A stretch of DNA of 64,000 bases. It comes from Styela clava. Lineage: Eukaryota; Chordata; Ascidiacea; Stolidobranchia; Styelidae. Position numbers and translations under genes: made by a program. Location: contig NC_135258.1 in assembly GCF_964204865.1 (NCBI RefSeq), forward strand, positions 11,089,001 through 11,153,000, read 5' to 3'. The notes beneath the pieces are model-generated. The model was not told the DNA's origin and ran no database searches. It saw nothing but the letters and a program-made list of their open reading frames with translations. Below, piece by piece: positions 14,687 to 29,870 of the stretch. The stretch's first letter is position 1; the number at the start of each line of letters is the position of its first letter.

Positions 14687-17600
14687 AATATAATCAAGTT
14701 TCCGATTTTTTATTAATTTTATTTTTGCTAAGTGTACGAAATTGACTTCAAAAATATTGATTACAATTCGAAAAACTACAAATTTAGTATGAAAAATATG
14801 TACAAACTAAAACTCACTTTATTTTAGGCTTGTATTTGACACTAAAATTTATTGAAAAATATTTTGTGCCCGTTTTGTTTAAAGTATCGTAATTGTTGAG
14901 TAAACGTTCGAAGAAATTAAATTCAGTACACTTTTTTCGAGTAATTATTTTTATGGAGGCTTAACGGTTTTTAAGTCACTATGTCTGTCAGAATAGCTGA
15001 TGCTATCGCTGTTTTAATGAAAATGGCTTGGGTCCTAAGTTAAACACAAGATGGAGGGTACTGACGTGTGAGACCAATCCAGCAAAAAACTCTTTAGCCA
15101 CTAGTGATAAATACATCAATTATCTATTCTGTAACGAGGCGAAGAGGCAAGGCACAATATAGCATTCTTGTAGCGAAAATATGACTACTCGATGTTTTTT
15201 GAATAAATTACTGTTTTCTTTATCATGGGATAAACTCAATTAGACACATCATTTTCCATATATCATATTGCATCTTCACGGGATGAAGCTCTAACCCCGG
15301 AAGTTTATTTTCTAAGGAAAGGGAAGTTAAAAGATTCGCGCTGTTCTTTCAAAAAAGGTCACGGATTACTGCGCATTTCTTAAATACAAGCGAAACATTA
15401 CTTTATAATTTCATTTAGTCTCAGTAGGTATTGGCATTTTTATGATCTTCTGATTTTGTGCGTTTGACCTTGCTTTGAGCAAATTCCCTTCAAATAACAC
15501 TCATGATCTCTAGTATGATCGGGGCTCCTTCTGATTAGATATTAGAGGCGTATCATCCTTTACGAATGGTAAGAAAGACATGTTTAATGACTTCAGTGTT
15601 AAAGGTGTCCATTTGGGTGACAGTCGCTTATTCTTACTCTTTGAGGCTAGATCATACAGGGTTTTAATCTAATTATACCTTCCACATTTGGAATTGATGA
15701 GATTTGTAACAGTACACCTTGAGATCTCAGCTTGGATCGAAAATAAATTCATATATATATGACTCGTCTAAAAATCGTTGAATATAACAATTTAGGAAAA
15801 AATGCTTGAATCTTTCGAATTCATATGATTACTCGGAATAGGAGGTATTTGTATGCGATTTTAATCTTAAATAGATCTTCTTATTTTGCAATCCTCTTAA
15901 ATTTTCCCTATGTCTATTTTAGTGTGCAGTAATATGATAGATTCAAAAAAAAAATTCAAATTTTAACCCGATGAAAATTTCAGTTTTATTTTGGTTGTGT
16001 TTTTTACTAGTACACCCTTTGCCGGGAAGAGGAATAGAGGCCATGTCTTCGAAAGCTGAATAGACAAGCGTCTATACTCTATAGGGAACTTTGACGCATT
16101 TGCGTAATCGTTTTTTGATGTGCGCTGCAATAACGTGCGTAACGTCAATCAGAGTCTGACAAAAATTCTTAATTATTCATTTGTAATTTATTTTGTGTGT
16201 AGCAGTTGTCAATACTGCAACTTAAACATCCCAAGGGTATAGGTGATATGCCAATTGTCTGAAGACGAATTCCATGAATCTAAAATCTATTATATTGCGA
16301 AAATATTTGATTTCATCCAAATTGCACTGAATAAATTGAAGGAAGGACAGGACATCCATTGAACCGATTGAACTTGTTCGAAGCCATATTATGTACAAGC
16401 ATCCATTGACATGGCATATTTTCGCTGTAAAGACGAAATGTTGCTGCCAATGGAGTTTATGGTGTTCGTTGTGATTCTGTTTTAGGAATTAGTCAAAGAG
16501 ATGTTTGTTATATGTTGATGAGGTGGTATATAAAAGAAAATACATTATTGAACTTGAAGGAAGCTCATATTTGACCAGTAAGAAAAAGATGGTAACCTTG
16601 TTAGTAATTTCGAATTAAGTACGGTATTTTACGTATAGTTTTCAGAACGCTCGCAATTACTCTTCATGACTACCAATGTGTTCAGCCAATGACCATTGAA
16701 TGTAAGTTTCTAAAATCTAAAGAGTTATGTAATTTTTAATGATAATAAATCTAAGAATTTTGATTTGTGATGCGACGACGTATTCTTTGACAACAAACAA
16801 TCTCATTTCCTACAGCGACTTTTATTCGATTCAGTAATCATCAGAAACCAGTGAAATACGTTGAATCAAAATATAATTTTCAATCTACCGCTAGGTGGTA
16901 TACAAGCACAATCTAGATCGCCCGTTGATTGGCATTGTGGGTACCAGCAAAGCACATTATGTAAGTCCAAATCACATTCATAGTGAGAGATGTCACACAA
17001 AACTATTCTATGATATGCAACAGTAGCCTTGTATATATTAAAATTTTAATTGATTTTCATAACAAATTAAACAAAAAAGTGTGACAGATAGTAGTGTAGT
17101 ATAAGAGCAATACAGTTTCAAACGCGGATCCATAACCCAAGGAACCCGGCCTTTTTCTTAGTTGGAAATCATCTACACACTGCTGAGACGTCTCATGTAG
17201 TCAACAAAGCTTTAGTCAACTGGCAGACAACTAATTCTAAAAAACGTAAAAAGTATGTCAACGGTTTGCCATAAAAATCGGTTTCCATCTTCAAATTACA
17301 ACACGTCGTCAAATTGCACTGTTAATCTGGCGTGATGACCGTTTTTTCGACCGTTTTTTCTCACATGTGACGTAAATTTGGGTTATATAGTTTTTAAGCT
17401 TGCTGACCAATCGTTCATAGCACCTTCCTATTAAATATAAGTAGTCATGGCATGCAATTTCGCCGCCGGATGAAAGCATCATTAAAAGAAAGTATTAAAA
17501 AAAACACGAAAAGTTGAGTGAAATTTGAAATAATTTAAAAATTAATCTTATGTTTATCAGGTAGGCTACATGTTCTTTTTTTAGATCTGCGAGCGATGAC

Positions 17601-18532
17601 AAATGAAGCAGTTGCGAATATCTGAATGATCATAAATAATAAATGAACAACTTCGCTAAACAAAAATAATTTCAACGAATTTAGATTGATATGAGAATTT
17701 ACGTTTGTTGATTGAAAAATGTCATTTTACAACATTGTGATTTTAGTTTCAGTTGCGGGGAACTTTGATATAAGCTTAGTATATTTCTGCTGGCCAGTAG
17801 AAAGTCGTAGAACTTGACTCAGTATTATGTTTAGATAGAAACGCTGCATACGTAAGAGTCGTGTTTGTAACTGAACGTTGATGCAAATACGGAAAATAAA
17901 GACAACCAATAAGTGGTCACAATAACTGATTGTTTGTAGCAAAATTTACTATGACAGTGTACGTCATCGACATTTTAGGTCCAGTATCAGTTTCCACGAT
18001 TGTAAGAATTCATCCTACAAACCAGGTTATTATACTCCAAATCGGTTTCCAGCCTAATTCAAAGTACCTTCAGGGATATTGTCAACTTTGGATAAAAACA
18101 ACTTTAATTTGAACGATTGTAAAAAGTTTTAGAATCAGTTCATCATTGCTCTTAGCGATGGTATATATATCGATAGTTTTACGATTTTGTATATATGTCA
18201 GAGTGTTGTGGAGGAATATCATAATTCTTCTCATTCTCGAAAAATATGGTAGAATTAGGTTGATAGATGAACGAACAATCATTTTATGTAATATAAAATT
18301 ATTGACAGAAAATGAAATCTATACAGTGTGGATCCTGAGCTAAAATTTTCAAGATCATAACATTATACAGACGAAGAGAGGGATTTTAGATTGCGTTAAA
18401 ACTTTCCGAATATACTAATAATTGGAAAATGCAGAAAATTACTTTTGGTGAAAATATTTATGTAAAGTTACTTGACGAAGTATTTAGCGGTATTATTAAT
18501 ATGAAAAGCAGGAATTAATAATTGTTTTAATT
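14687..18532. other. Intergenic stretch without a supported gene
   Basis: AT-rich sequence with only short frames on either strand. No domain, spliced gene or terminal-repeat element was found. Confidence 0.45.
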
Positions 18533-21500
18533 ATGATATCCTCTTGCGAATCACTTTTCCGTAATTATTTTTTATTTATGACAAAACATTGTGTTAACCT
18601 TCAACAAATTAAGAATAATAAAGATGATAATATAGAGAGAAAATCAAATCGGGAAGTTATGAATCTACTAGAAGAGAAATACAGAGAGAGAAGACAAGAC
18701 ACTCGCATGAAATTACCCAGTAACGACACGTACAACAATAGCAATAGCACAAAGTAAGAGTATGGTTTGATTTTCGGATGCAAAAGTAGCCTACGGTATA
18801 AAGATCAATAACTGTAACTTTCAGCTCAATGATTATTAATTCAAAATTTTACCCCCCGCCATCAGGGTATACTGAAACGTGTGGATTTTTCCATAATAAA
18901 AAACACTTTTCCATGATTTGTAACATGTTTTTTGGCTTTTTACAGATCAAACTTGAGTGTACAAAACGATGAATACGTTGTGATCAAGTCAAGGAGCTTA
19001 CCGCCAGAAACAGAAATTGAAAGTTTGAATCGGAAAAAAATATTTCAAGCCATAATTTTAAGTAAGAAAAAATATGACGAATTATTGTTATTAATCCTAA
19101 AATATTGATTGGCTAATCAAAGTCGATCAGACGATTGAGAACATGTTAACCCAACTACGTTGTCTTTGTATGATGAATATCTCGCCTTCGAGTTCTGAAT
19201 AGTTCTAATGCGGGCCACCCACACATTAACCAGCGTTCCATTACTAATAGATTATGCCAGACCTTACTGTCATATTGAAATGTCAGCATCTACACATATA
19301 TGGATGCTTGTGGGTAATTTTTGACAGCAAATTTAAAATCGGTTGAAGAAACGTGAAGTAAGAGTTACACTGTCAGGATATGTTTACTCGGCGAAATTCA
19401 ACACATGTCATGGCTGAAAACACCATTAGTTGAATGCAATGGATAAATTCACCTATAGCATTGCCTACAATGTTTCGTGTTTCATGGAGCTTTAGTAACA
19501 TTGGGTGTTTGGCGTTTGTAGCAAATACTATCCATTCTAAGCTTTTTCCTATTTACTCAGGTGCAAGAATTCCAAGATGCAATTATGAGGACTATGATGA
19601 TGAGTTTTATGCACTAGCATCAGAAAACACAACTCATGCTGAAAAATCCGGTAATGGAAACAACCGAAACAATAGTATTATGGGCTAGATATTTTGAGTC
19701 TAAGTTGGTTCATGCTCATTTTAACCTGTAGTTTAAAAACGCCTGCTTCTAAATAACTTTTGTCGTTATCTTTGTTAGGGTGTTAGAACAATACATATGA
19801 ACACAGAATTGCTTTTTGTGTTTATATTCAAATTTATATAAAAATACAAATATCTCAATAAAGGGGAAGAGAAAGTGTATAGCTTACAAGTTTTTGTTTT
19901 ATTCAATTCATCTATATCAAACTTCAACCCCCACCATACGTTTTTCAAGTTATGAAGATTATCTTAAAAACCAGGAAAAGGAAAAACAAAATGTCAAACT
20001 ACAAAAAGGTTTCTAGTTTATTGCACAATTTTTTTAGAAAGTTCTGTAAAATTTAAAGCGGAATTTAATGAATAAGTTTATTTTATATTCTACCAAGTAT
20101 TCCACTTTTTATTCCTAACTTTGAAATGGGACGTAGTGGTAGGACTAGAAATTTAAAATCACATTTGAGAGTGGTAGAATAGTAATAAACTATAGAGAAA
20201 ATGTAACTGTCGTCAAAAATGAACAGGGTATTGTAATCTTGTCTATCGCAAGTCTGACTCACTGTTAATTTATCAAGAATTGAATACAAAAGGTTGTGAA
20301 CATTTACTAATTTGCACAGTTGAAGAGGTGTAACACATGACAAGGATAAGATAGGACGATGTGCTGTATTGCACGCACACCAACGCATTTATGAGAAACC
20401 TCAATGATGGATACCTAGAGTATGACGTCATAATATAATAGCGCGAAACAAGAGCAATGACGTCTTAATAATGTGGCTTCAATATAGCTTTTTGAGTTTA
20501 AATAAATTCAAAACTTCGTCTGCATGTGTGCTTTGAATTTAGTTTGGACTTGGTAGCTACATTGTATACAGTTACAATTATGGATTTAAGTTAAGTCCTG
20601 TGCTATGCTATAAACCAGTTACAAACCATTGCTAACTTGATTGGCCTCCGTACGTAATACTAGATTGCTGTTCCTTTCTTAGACGCATTCTATTATCAGA
20701 AAGACCTGTATACAATGAGTGGCAAGTTTCAAAGAGTTTGCAAAATGGTTTTAGTCGTCTACATACGTAAAATAAAGATGTTCAGAATGTAATTAGGTAA
20801 TCTCACCTTTTTCAGGCGCTGGGATCATAAAATCAAGTTATGAAGATAACAATAGTACAAATAAACTTTTAATAACAACAGAAAATAAAATCAACAAAAC
20901 TGAAGAACAAGGTATGTTATGTTACAACTAGTTTATGAGTATACTCAGTTCGGATTTTCGCCATCCATCGTATCCCTCAATGCATAACATTTTTCAATGA
21001 GAAACTTTACAGAATATTATTCATTTTGATTCTTCCATTTCTAGTTTTTATAGTTTTTTTAATTACCATCATTTTAACATATTTTCTTAAGAACTTAATC
21101 TTGAAAACCTACATAGTCACAAGAAAGAAACACAGCAATGTTCCGGATGTAAACATATTACAATTCTGCAAGATCGTGTTTTCACCTTGGAGGATCGTAT
21201 TGTCAAACTTGAAGAACAAGTTAGGCTGCTGACATCACAGTAAGTTTAAATATTGTATTACTGGGGACGAAGTGGTCAAAGATAGTTGTTGTCGCTAGAA
21301 GGCTATTACTATTATTCACTTCAAAAATTTATGTGGGCTCTATGCCAATCTATATGAGATACCTTTTTAACTTTCAGTTTTGTCTGAATAATCCATCAAA
21401 ATTAAAAATTGCGCATCGTGTGGCGGTTCTGCGATTGCATTTCAGCAATCAGCAAAGTCGGGATTTTTGATAAGGAAGACTGCCTGTGCTAAAATATTTG

Positions 21501-23599
21501 ATACTACTTCGTTTTGGTTTTCGTGCCCATATATTCGAGCATTGCTTCCTTGTTTTGAATAGTATTGAATTTGTTAACGACTCTCTTTTGATTTAGTGAA
21601 AGCAGTGAAGAAGATGACGACAGCGATGATGATGATAATGATGAGATTGATGATCTTCAGACAAACGATTTAAAACGTGTGTTCCTTCTAATTTTTTAAA
21701 ACTTATTTCCACTTTTGTAAACAAGTGTGCACTATAAAAAGATACTCATACCCAGTGTTCCCTCTAAGGTGTGCGCGTGTGCGCGCGCACACAGCTTTCA
21801 GAGGCTGCGCACACGCATAGATTTACTGCGCACAGACGTATTTCGATGTAATGTAACAATTTTCTCGGTTGGCAGGTTGAGAAAGTTTGTTGTTGGCCCA
21901 CCCATTACCCGGTTAGAATGCCAAAATCTCTTCATTGGTTTTTGCACAAATATTAGCCATTTCCAAAAAAGTGCGCACACATCAAAATTTCTGCGCACAC
22001 ATACTACAATAAATTAGAGGGAACATTGCTCATACGTAACAAGCTTAAGGATGCTAAGTATGAATATTTACAAGTATTCGATTCTTATCCGATTCCTAAA
22101 TTTTCGATTCCGATTCTCGATTCTTCAACATATCTTTCCGAGAAAACATACCCACCTAAGCAATACCATATAAAATAAAACAAGAGAGCGATGTTCAAAT
22201 ATATGAATCCAATCTGTCACAGGAGACAAAATCGCACAAAAAAAAAGAATCCCGCAGAACCCACAGAGATTTTGAAAATAAATAAAAGTAAAAGCCTTCA
22301 AGCGATATATATATATATAGTAAAGTTTGCGGCGTTGCGGAATTGCCCCAAAACGTTACACATTGTTTGCAATCAAGTTTTAACCTCGAGAATGGATTCC
22401 AATGCATCGGAATCGATTTCAGTCGATTCCACGAAGAATCGATTTTGTGATCGAATCCGGACTCGCTTCCGCCATTCCTAAGTCAAGCTACTGACTGACT
22501 TTGAAAAAATGGTATTCTTTTCGACTCGAAATTGCCAGAACGCGTTAATATGCCTTGAGTCTATTTGGATCTATCAATAATCTCAACTCCTAAACGAAAA
22601 ACAAGAATCCAAAAATGATATGTTATGACTACTTGTTGCTAAATACATTTTTATAATTGTTGCGGACAATGATGCGTAACACGTTGGTATATTACCACTA
22701 ATTCATTTTCAGAAATTCTGGATCTAACTAATTCAACTGGACTATGGAATTCGACCACTCTTCAAAATTTACTAAGAGATATCGAAAATTGTTTGATAAC
22801 GGATCGAAAAGCAAAAGCACATTTCATCTTACGCATTGTAAAAGGAACGATGTCGTCAAAACTGTTGAATCCCATGCACATTATGAATATGGTTGATGAT
22901 TGCATTAAGAATACTAGTCCCATCCATGCACTGGTTTTACTCTTATGTGCATCCAATTTGTATAGAATAAGGTCAAATCGCGATGACGGTGTATGCGGAA
23001 TTGGTGATTGCTCATATAAAGCGCAGGTTGCAATTTCACAATTGATTAAACAAGGAGGCAAACGAAAAGCGATTTCGGGAGCTTTTGGACTTCAAGTTTT
23101 CCGTGATATTTTATCCGATTTACGTAGTTCACCTGCTGAGCATTCGAGAGTGAAGGCCATACAGGAAGCGCGCTGCCTCAACAATATGGGTATGAGTTAT
23201 GGTGCAATTGGTTATTTTCCAAAAGAGATCAACTTTTATGAGGAAGGTATTCATTTATTGAAGAAAACATTCGGTATAGATGCAATAAGATATCGCATTT
23301 TGGGCGATTTGAGAAATAACTTGGGTGTTGCACTGACAGAGCTTGGCAAATATTCAGAGGCAAAAAAGTTTTTTGTTGGTGCGTGTGGTGCGTTTGAAAA
23401 AGCGGAAGATTTGTATGAGGACGGAAAAGAATTGTTAATGAATAGAGCAGATAGTAATTTACAGCAAGTGCAAAATAAACTGCAGAGCTTGCCTGTATGT
23501 AATGGTGACAAAGATCGCTTACATCAAGTGACAAATACAAATTTATATACCTCGTGTGACGACATCAGAAAATCACCGTTATTTTCATCGTCGGTGTAG
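18533..23599 (+). CDS. Coiled-coil, acidic and TPR-like protein, seven exons (545 aa)
   Basis: Exons 18533-18753, 18946-19061, 19561-19650, 20816-20911, 21092-21239, 21597-21676 and 22713-23599 join in frame with phases 2,1,1,1,2,1. The N-terminal third is polar and lysine/asparagine-rich. Exons 3 and 4 each carry a YED motif (CNYEDYDDE, SSYEDNNST). Exon 5 has CSGCKH (C191, C194) followed by a leucine-rich coiled coil (about 197-220). Exon 6 is strongly acidic (about 225-243, runs of D/E). The last exon holds a helical domain ending in two TPR-like repeats (about 404-437, CLNNMGMSYGAIG; about 449-482, RNNLGVALTELGKYSEA). No signal peptide or membrane segment is visible, so it is probably an intracellular adaptor. 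I cannot name the family. The start is the first ATG of exon 1; an upstream exon is possible. Confidence 0.68.
21301..21345 (-). repeat. Dispersed repeat, copy in TPR-gene intron
   Basis: Reverse-orientation fragment of a family also seen near 22234, 42268 and 58024. It shares the block reading CCCACAGAAATTTT on one strand followed by A-rich AATAAAAGTA-like sequence. Confidence 0.55.
21753..22028. mobile_element. 276-bp hAT-like MITE with alternating GTGCGC tracts
   Basis: Ends CAGTGTTCCCTCTAA and TTAGAGGGAACATTG are near-perfect inverted repeats. They are flanked by 8-bp repeats CTCATACC (21745-21752) and CTCATACG (22029-22036), one mismatch. Inside are repeated TGCGCACAC blocks, including a long alternating purine/pyrimidine run at about 21769-21792. 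It lies in the last intron of the TPR-like gene. Confidence 0.85.
22234..22299 (+). repeat. Dispersed repeat, forward copy
   Basis: Contains CCCGCAGAACCCACAGAGAT followed by an A-rich AAATAAAAGTAAAAGCCTT block. It is closely related to 58024-58090 and to inverted copies at 21301 and 42319. It is followed by a stretch rich in repeated GAATCGATT-like words (about 22380-22460). Confidence 0.6.
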
Positions 23600-25256
23600 G
23601 ATGAAACAAGATGTACTATGTACAGTACTGATGAATTGTAAAACGCCTATTATCTATCAGAATTGGCTAATATATATTATATTTAGTTCGCAACCCTTAT
23701 TGCGAGCACCTCCATGCTTCATCGCACTGTATTGATTTGCGTGATTGCTTTTATTGACTGTAAAATTGCACATAAATAATATAATATCGACTTATATTAT
23801 GAAAAACAGAGCGATGTGATATAAAACGATGGGACTGAAACACGAACTAAAAATTAAATATCTGAATGGGTTATTGCAATCTGAAGCTTCTCATTTTTAA
23901 TAATCGTAAATATTTCGCAGTTTAGTATTTACACCCAACAAAATAAAGTTACTATTTTAAACAAAATGATTCACAACAAATTTTTATTTTATATAATATG
24001 TTATTCTTTTCACTCCAATGTTTCTGTAATAATAGAAGAATGAACCCATCAAACACAATACGTTATGTTAAAACCGACGCTTTATGCCTCAAGCAAGCAG
24101 CATTAACAGTATCGGTATACTAAATTTCATATGGGATTCAAGATAAGAATCCCATAAGCAAATAAGTTTTAGTATAATATGTATAAAATATATAAAGTGA
24201 ATACGGATAAAAGCTCACAAATAGTGATAACAAATTTAACAATAATGTTGGAATTAGATTTCTTGTAATGCTAATGGAAGCTTGAAAATGGAACTGACGT
24301 TGTTCAGGAGTCGGTTCGTGTCGTTTTAATACCTAAGAATTCTGCAACTGAGTATTATGTTAAAATTTATTCCAAATCTTTAAACAATTGTGTTGTTTAA
24401 ACATTTGAGTCAAGTTCATTACTGTAAATATATGTATTCTTGAAATTTGTCTACCACTTTTTGATTTCAGCTTCTCTTGGAAAAGTGAAACTGTTTACAA
24501 CAGAAATGATGAGTTGATAAGAACATACGATATGCATAAATCATAGAAGGCTATGCATCATCGACTGCTTAGTCCTAATTCCTGGCTTTCATCACAATTA
24601 GTAGTGCACGTACAGGCAGTTTATATCCAGTCTAAAGTATTTGCATAACTGCTACTCAATCAACAGTTTGCAACTTTGTATCATTTTTCCATTTTGAGTG
24701 TTACCAAAAATTCTACGAATATTCGGATATTGAGACTGTTTTAAATTTTTTAATAATTTTTATATTCTAAGAGCATTCAATCACTGAGTGCGAAGACACA
24801 AGAAGATTAGAGCCTGAAAGAATTTCCTATCGAGCGCATAGTAAATGCATTCATTTTGTCGATGATATTACGTACAAAGTAAAAAATGTGAATTGGATTC
24901 AATGAATATATATATATATCTATGTTAATTACATTTTAAAAATACTTATATTGACATAGAGAATGCAATCAAATTTTGTAATAGGCGTAGTTTAGTACGT
25001 GAATGGTCTTACATATAGCTATAGCTCTATTCCTTTCCAAACATGGCTTTATACGACCGAGCATTATCTAGACTGGTAATATGGACATATGTTACGAGTT
25101 CAGCATTCCTTTGAGATATCGTTGCTAACATGCTCAAGTTAACAGATTCCTCTTTTTATCATTTCTAGTTGGAATACTATATCGGTGACGTCATATTAGC
25201 ATTTGTCGTCGCAATCGAATACTATCCAGAACCCCGCTTGTCTATTTCAGTGGACT
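23600..25256. other. Intergenic stretch upstream of actin
   Basis: No gene seen. AATAAA at 23942-23947 is a candidate polyadenylation signal for the TPR-like gene. A small hairpin ATGGGATTC..GAATCCCAT lies near 24131-24155. TGACGTCA (CRE-like) occurs at 25186-25193, about 280 bp before the likely actin transcription start. Confidence 0.4.
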
Positions 25257-25266
25257 CCAAATATGG
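25257..25266 (+). promoter_or_regulatory. CArG box upstream of actin (SRF site)
   Basis: CCAAATATGG is a perfect CC(A/T)6GG match, about 170 bp upstream of the TATA box. CArG boxes bind serum response factor and are typical of muscle actin promoters. A CArG-like TTGAATATGG follows at about 25391-25400. Confidence 0.6.
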
Positions 25267-25434
25267 AAACGCCGGTTTGTTTCAAGGGACGATGATACCG
25301 CGCGTGCGATTGGTCCCTAATGACTAGAGCGAGCAAATGCGATAACGGAATATTGTTTATTCTTTATAATTTCAATATAGAAAAGCATGTTTGAATATGG
25401 AAATGGGAGAGAGAGATCGGATTCAATTCACTGA

Positions 25435-25443
25435 TATATAAAG
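25435..25443 (+). promoter_or_regulatory. TATA box of the actin gene
   Basis: TATATAAAG lies about 30 bp before the inferred transcription start near 25466, and a splice donor follows at 25518, consistent with a short untranslated first exon. Confidence 0.6.
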
Positions 25444-25465
25444 AACTTATGAGACCAATCGAACC

Positions 25466-25517
25466 TCAGTCACTCGACGAAACCGCCCGAAGCTCGAAAT
25501 CTAAAGAAAGCTAACAG
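25466..25517 (+). other. Actin 5' UTR exon (approximate start)
   Basis: A short untranslated exon is inferred from the TATA box and from the donor CTAACAG|GTTAGT at 25518. It would splice over about 1.94 kb to an acceptor (TACTAG) at 27451-27456, 12 nt before the actin ATG. A leader intron just before the initiator codon is common in metazoan actin genes. The start is estimated from the TATA spacing. Confidence 0.5.
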
Positions 25518-26155
25518 GTTAGTACTATTAGTTAGTTGTCTATGTATCCGAATAATAATATAATAGTTTTTTAAAATTGTGATACACCTATATTATATAA
25601 AATTGTATAAACATATAATAATTTGATTGGTATAATATTCATAAAACTTTATTGCAAAAGCAACTATTGATAAGGCCATGTTTACGGAGGACTTCACTAG
25701 CGGTTTTAATTTTGTCTTCCTAGTGGGAAATGCAAAGGCGATGCATTTCGCGATTTATTGATTTCCAGTTAATAATACACCGGTTAGAGTACCACGAGAC
25801 CAAAGTAGATTGCAGTGGATAATTTAACTGATATATACTTGATGATGGTTTATTGTATTTTTTACAAATAGCCCTATTTTTTGGAATTTAAACTGACGCT
25901 TTCTACAAAATTGAGAATATTTACACTTTCTTGTCTTCGGAAGATTTATATTCTTGCCGAAAACTATTTCACAACACAGTGCGTGAGACTTATAGTGCCC
26001 TCGCAAACGTTCGCTCATTTTACTTCCTGACTATACAGTAATCATTTTCAATTTTGCTTTCGAGAGTTAAGATTCCCTCACTTCTGAGTAAACTTTGTGA
26101 CTTGCTTTGATATTATATATTCATATACAAATATGATCAGAAGATAGGTTCCATT

Positions 26156-26341
26156 ACATTTGAACCCACGTACATTTGAACCCATGACAATTGCACCTGC
26201 ATACTATTGCACCTATGGAAATTTTTTTGTTGTGCGGATAGTTGAACCCATACTAACCCTAACCCATGGGTTTCAGCACCCGCATATTGATTGAACCCGT
26301 GGATATAGACATGGGTTCAAATGTACGTGGGTCCAAATGTA
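26156..26341. repeat. Fold-back repeat with TTGAACCCA arms
   Basis: The left arm repeats ACATTTGAACCCACGT; the right arm carries the complement TGGGTTCAAATGTACGTGGG. The interior is built from GAACCC/GCACCT-like words and includes CTAACCCTAACCC, resembling two telomeric repeats. It sits in the actin leader intron. No clear target duplication was found. Confidence 0.65.
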
Positions 26342-27465
26342 CGGTCACCCAGAAGATATACTCTTTTGGGGGTAGACGAATAGTAGCAATGTTAAATTGG
26401 ATAGAATATGGTGAATTAAAAGACGCCCAACAGAAGTACATTGAGTGTAATACAACATATACTCCATAAATATAGCAATCGTATTTGAATTCCCTTACTT
26501 CCCTGCAGTCAATATTTTTGATGTTCATTTTCGGTTGAATTTGTCCTTACAAAAAGATTTACAGTTGCAAAACCAATACTATTGTAAATGACATTACCTC
26601 TAAACATCTAACATCTAAATCAGAAGACCAGGGGACAAAAAACGCATTGCAAACAATGAACTAAATAAGTATAACACGAAAATTTCATAAATTCTGATTT
26701 GATTTATAACTAATTGTAACTCATATCAACCTCCTGGTGCAGCTGTTTAACGAGCTGCATTGCTCAAATCCCATGATAGAGAAAACGAGAGAATAGCGGG
26801 AGGGAGAGATCATATTACTATTTTAAAATAAGATGACGGTATCATGTCTCTTTGCAACGAGATAACGACTGTCAATGCCCGCATGCCTCCTTAGGGAACA
26901 TAGAACCATATATGGAAAGCCATCCGAGTACACGCCTTGCAGAGCGGGGATGTATTGAATCTAATGTTATATCGCACAATCACCATAGTATACAAAAATA
27001 TAATTTGAATTACGCTGAAGAATCTTCTATATACGATGGAAAAACAATAATACAGCGGAAGATATATTCGCAGTTCGTTGATCAAACCACAATATTATTT
27101 AAATTATGATACATGACTTCGCGTGGGAAGTTCATTTTATAATACAACAACACAATTAGTCTGTTACGATGCGTAGTATTAACGGAGTGTGAGGCTGGTA
27201 ACAATTTGGGTTGATTCACGCTTTGGGTTTGGTTAGGACTCAAAGCAAAGTTTTTCATGTTTGGGTTTCTACTTTTGGCTTCGGACCTGGAGTAGTAGTC
27301 AACTCTATATGTCCGGGGCACGCCGTCGATATGTCGTTTGAATAAACAATAAACAGCAAAATACTCAAGAATAGTACAATATATATTATTTGCAATTTTC
27401 ACTCAAAACTATACTCATACCAATAAAAATTAATATATATATTTCTTCTATACTAGAAACATTAA

Positions 27466-29682
<2,217 letters not shown>

Positions 29683-29860
29683 ATTGTTTATTTTGTTATA
29701 TTTTTGGCACTTTACTATTACTACTACTATTTTATTTAGAGATTCACGATTTAGGCCGAATACGCTACGAGGCCAAACTATAAAATCTATCTATCAGTGC
29801 TATTTTCAATACATTTTAGTAACCTTTTCAATTGGACGACCGGTTAATCATTGGAAGAAC

Positions 29861-29870
29861 AATAAATAAA
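29861..29870 (+). terminator. Actin polyadenylation signal
   Basis: Overlapping AATAAATAAA about 180 nt after the actin stop codon, the first canonical hexamer downstream. Confidence 0.6.
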
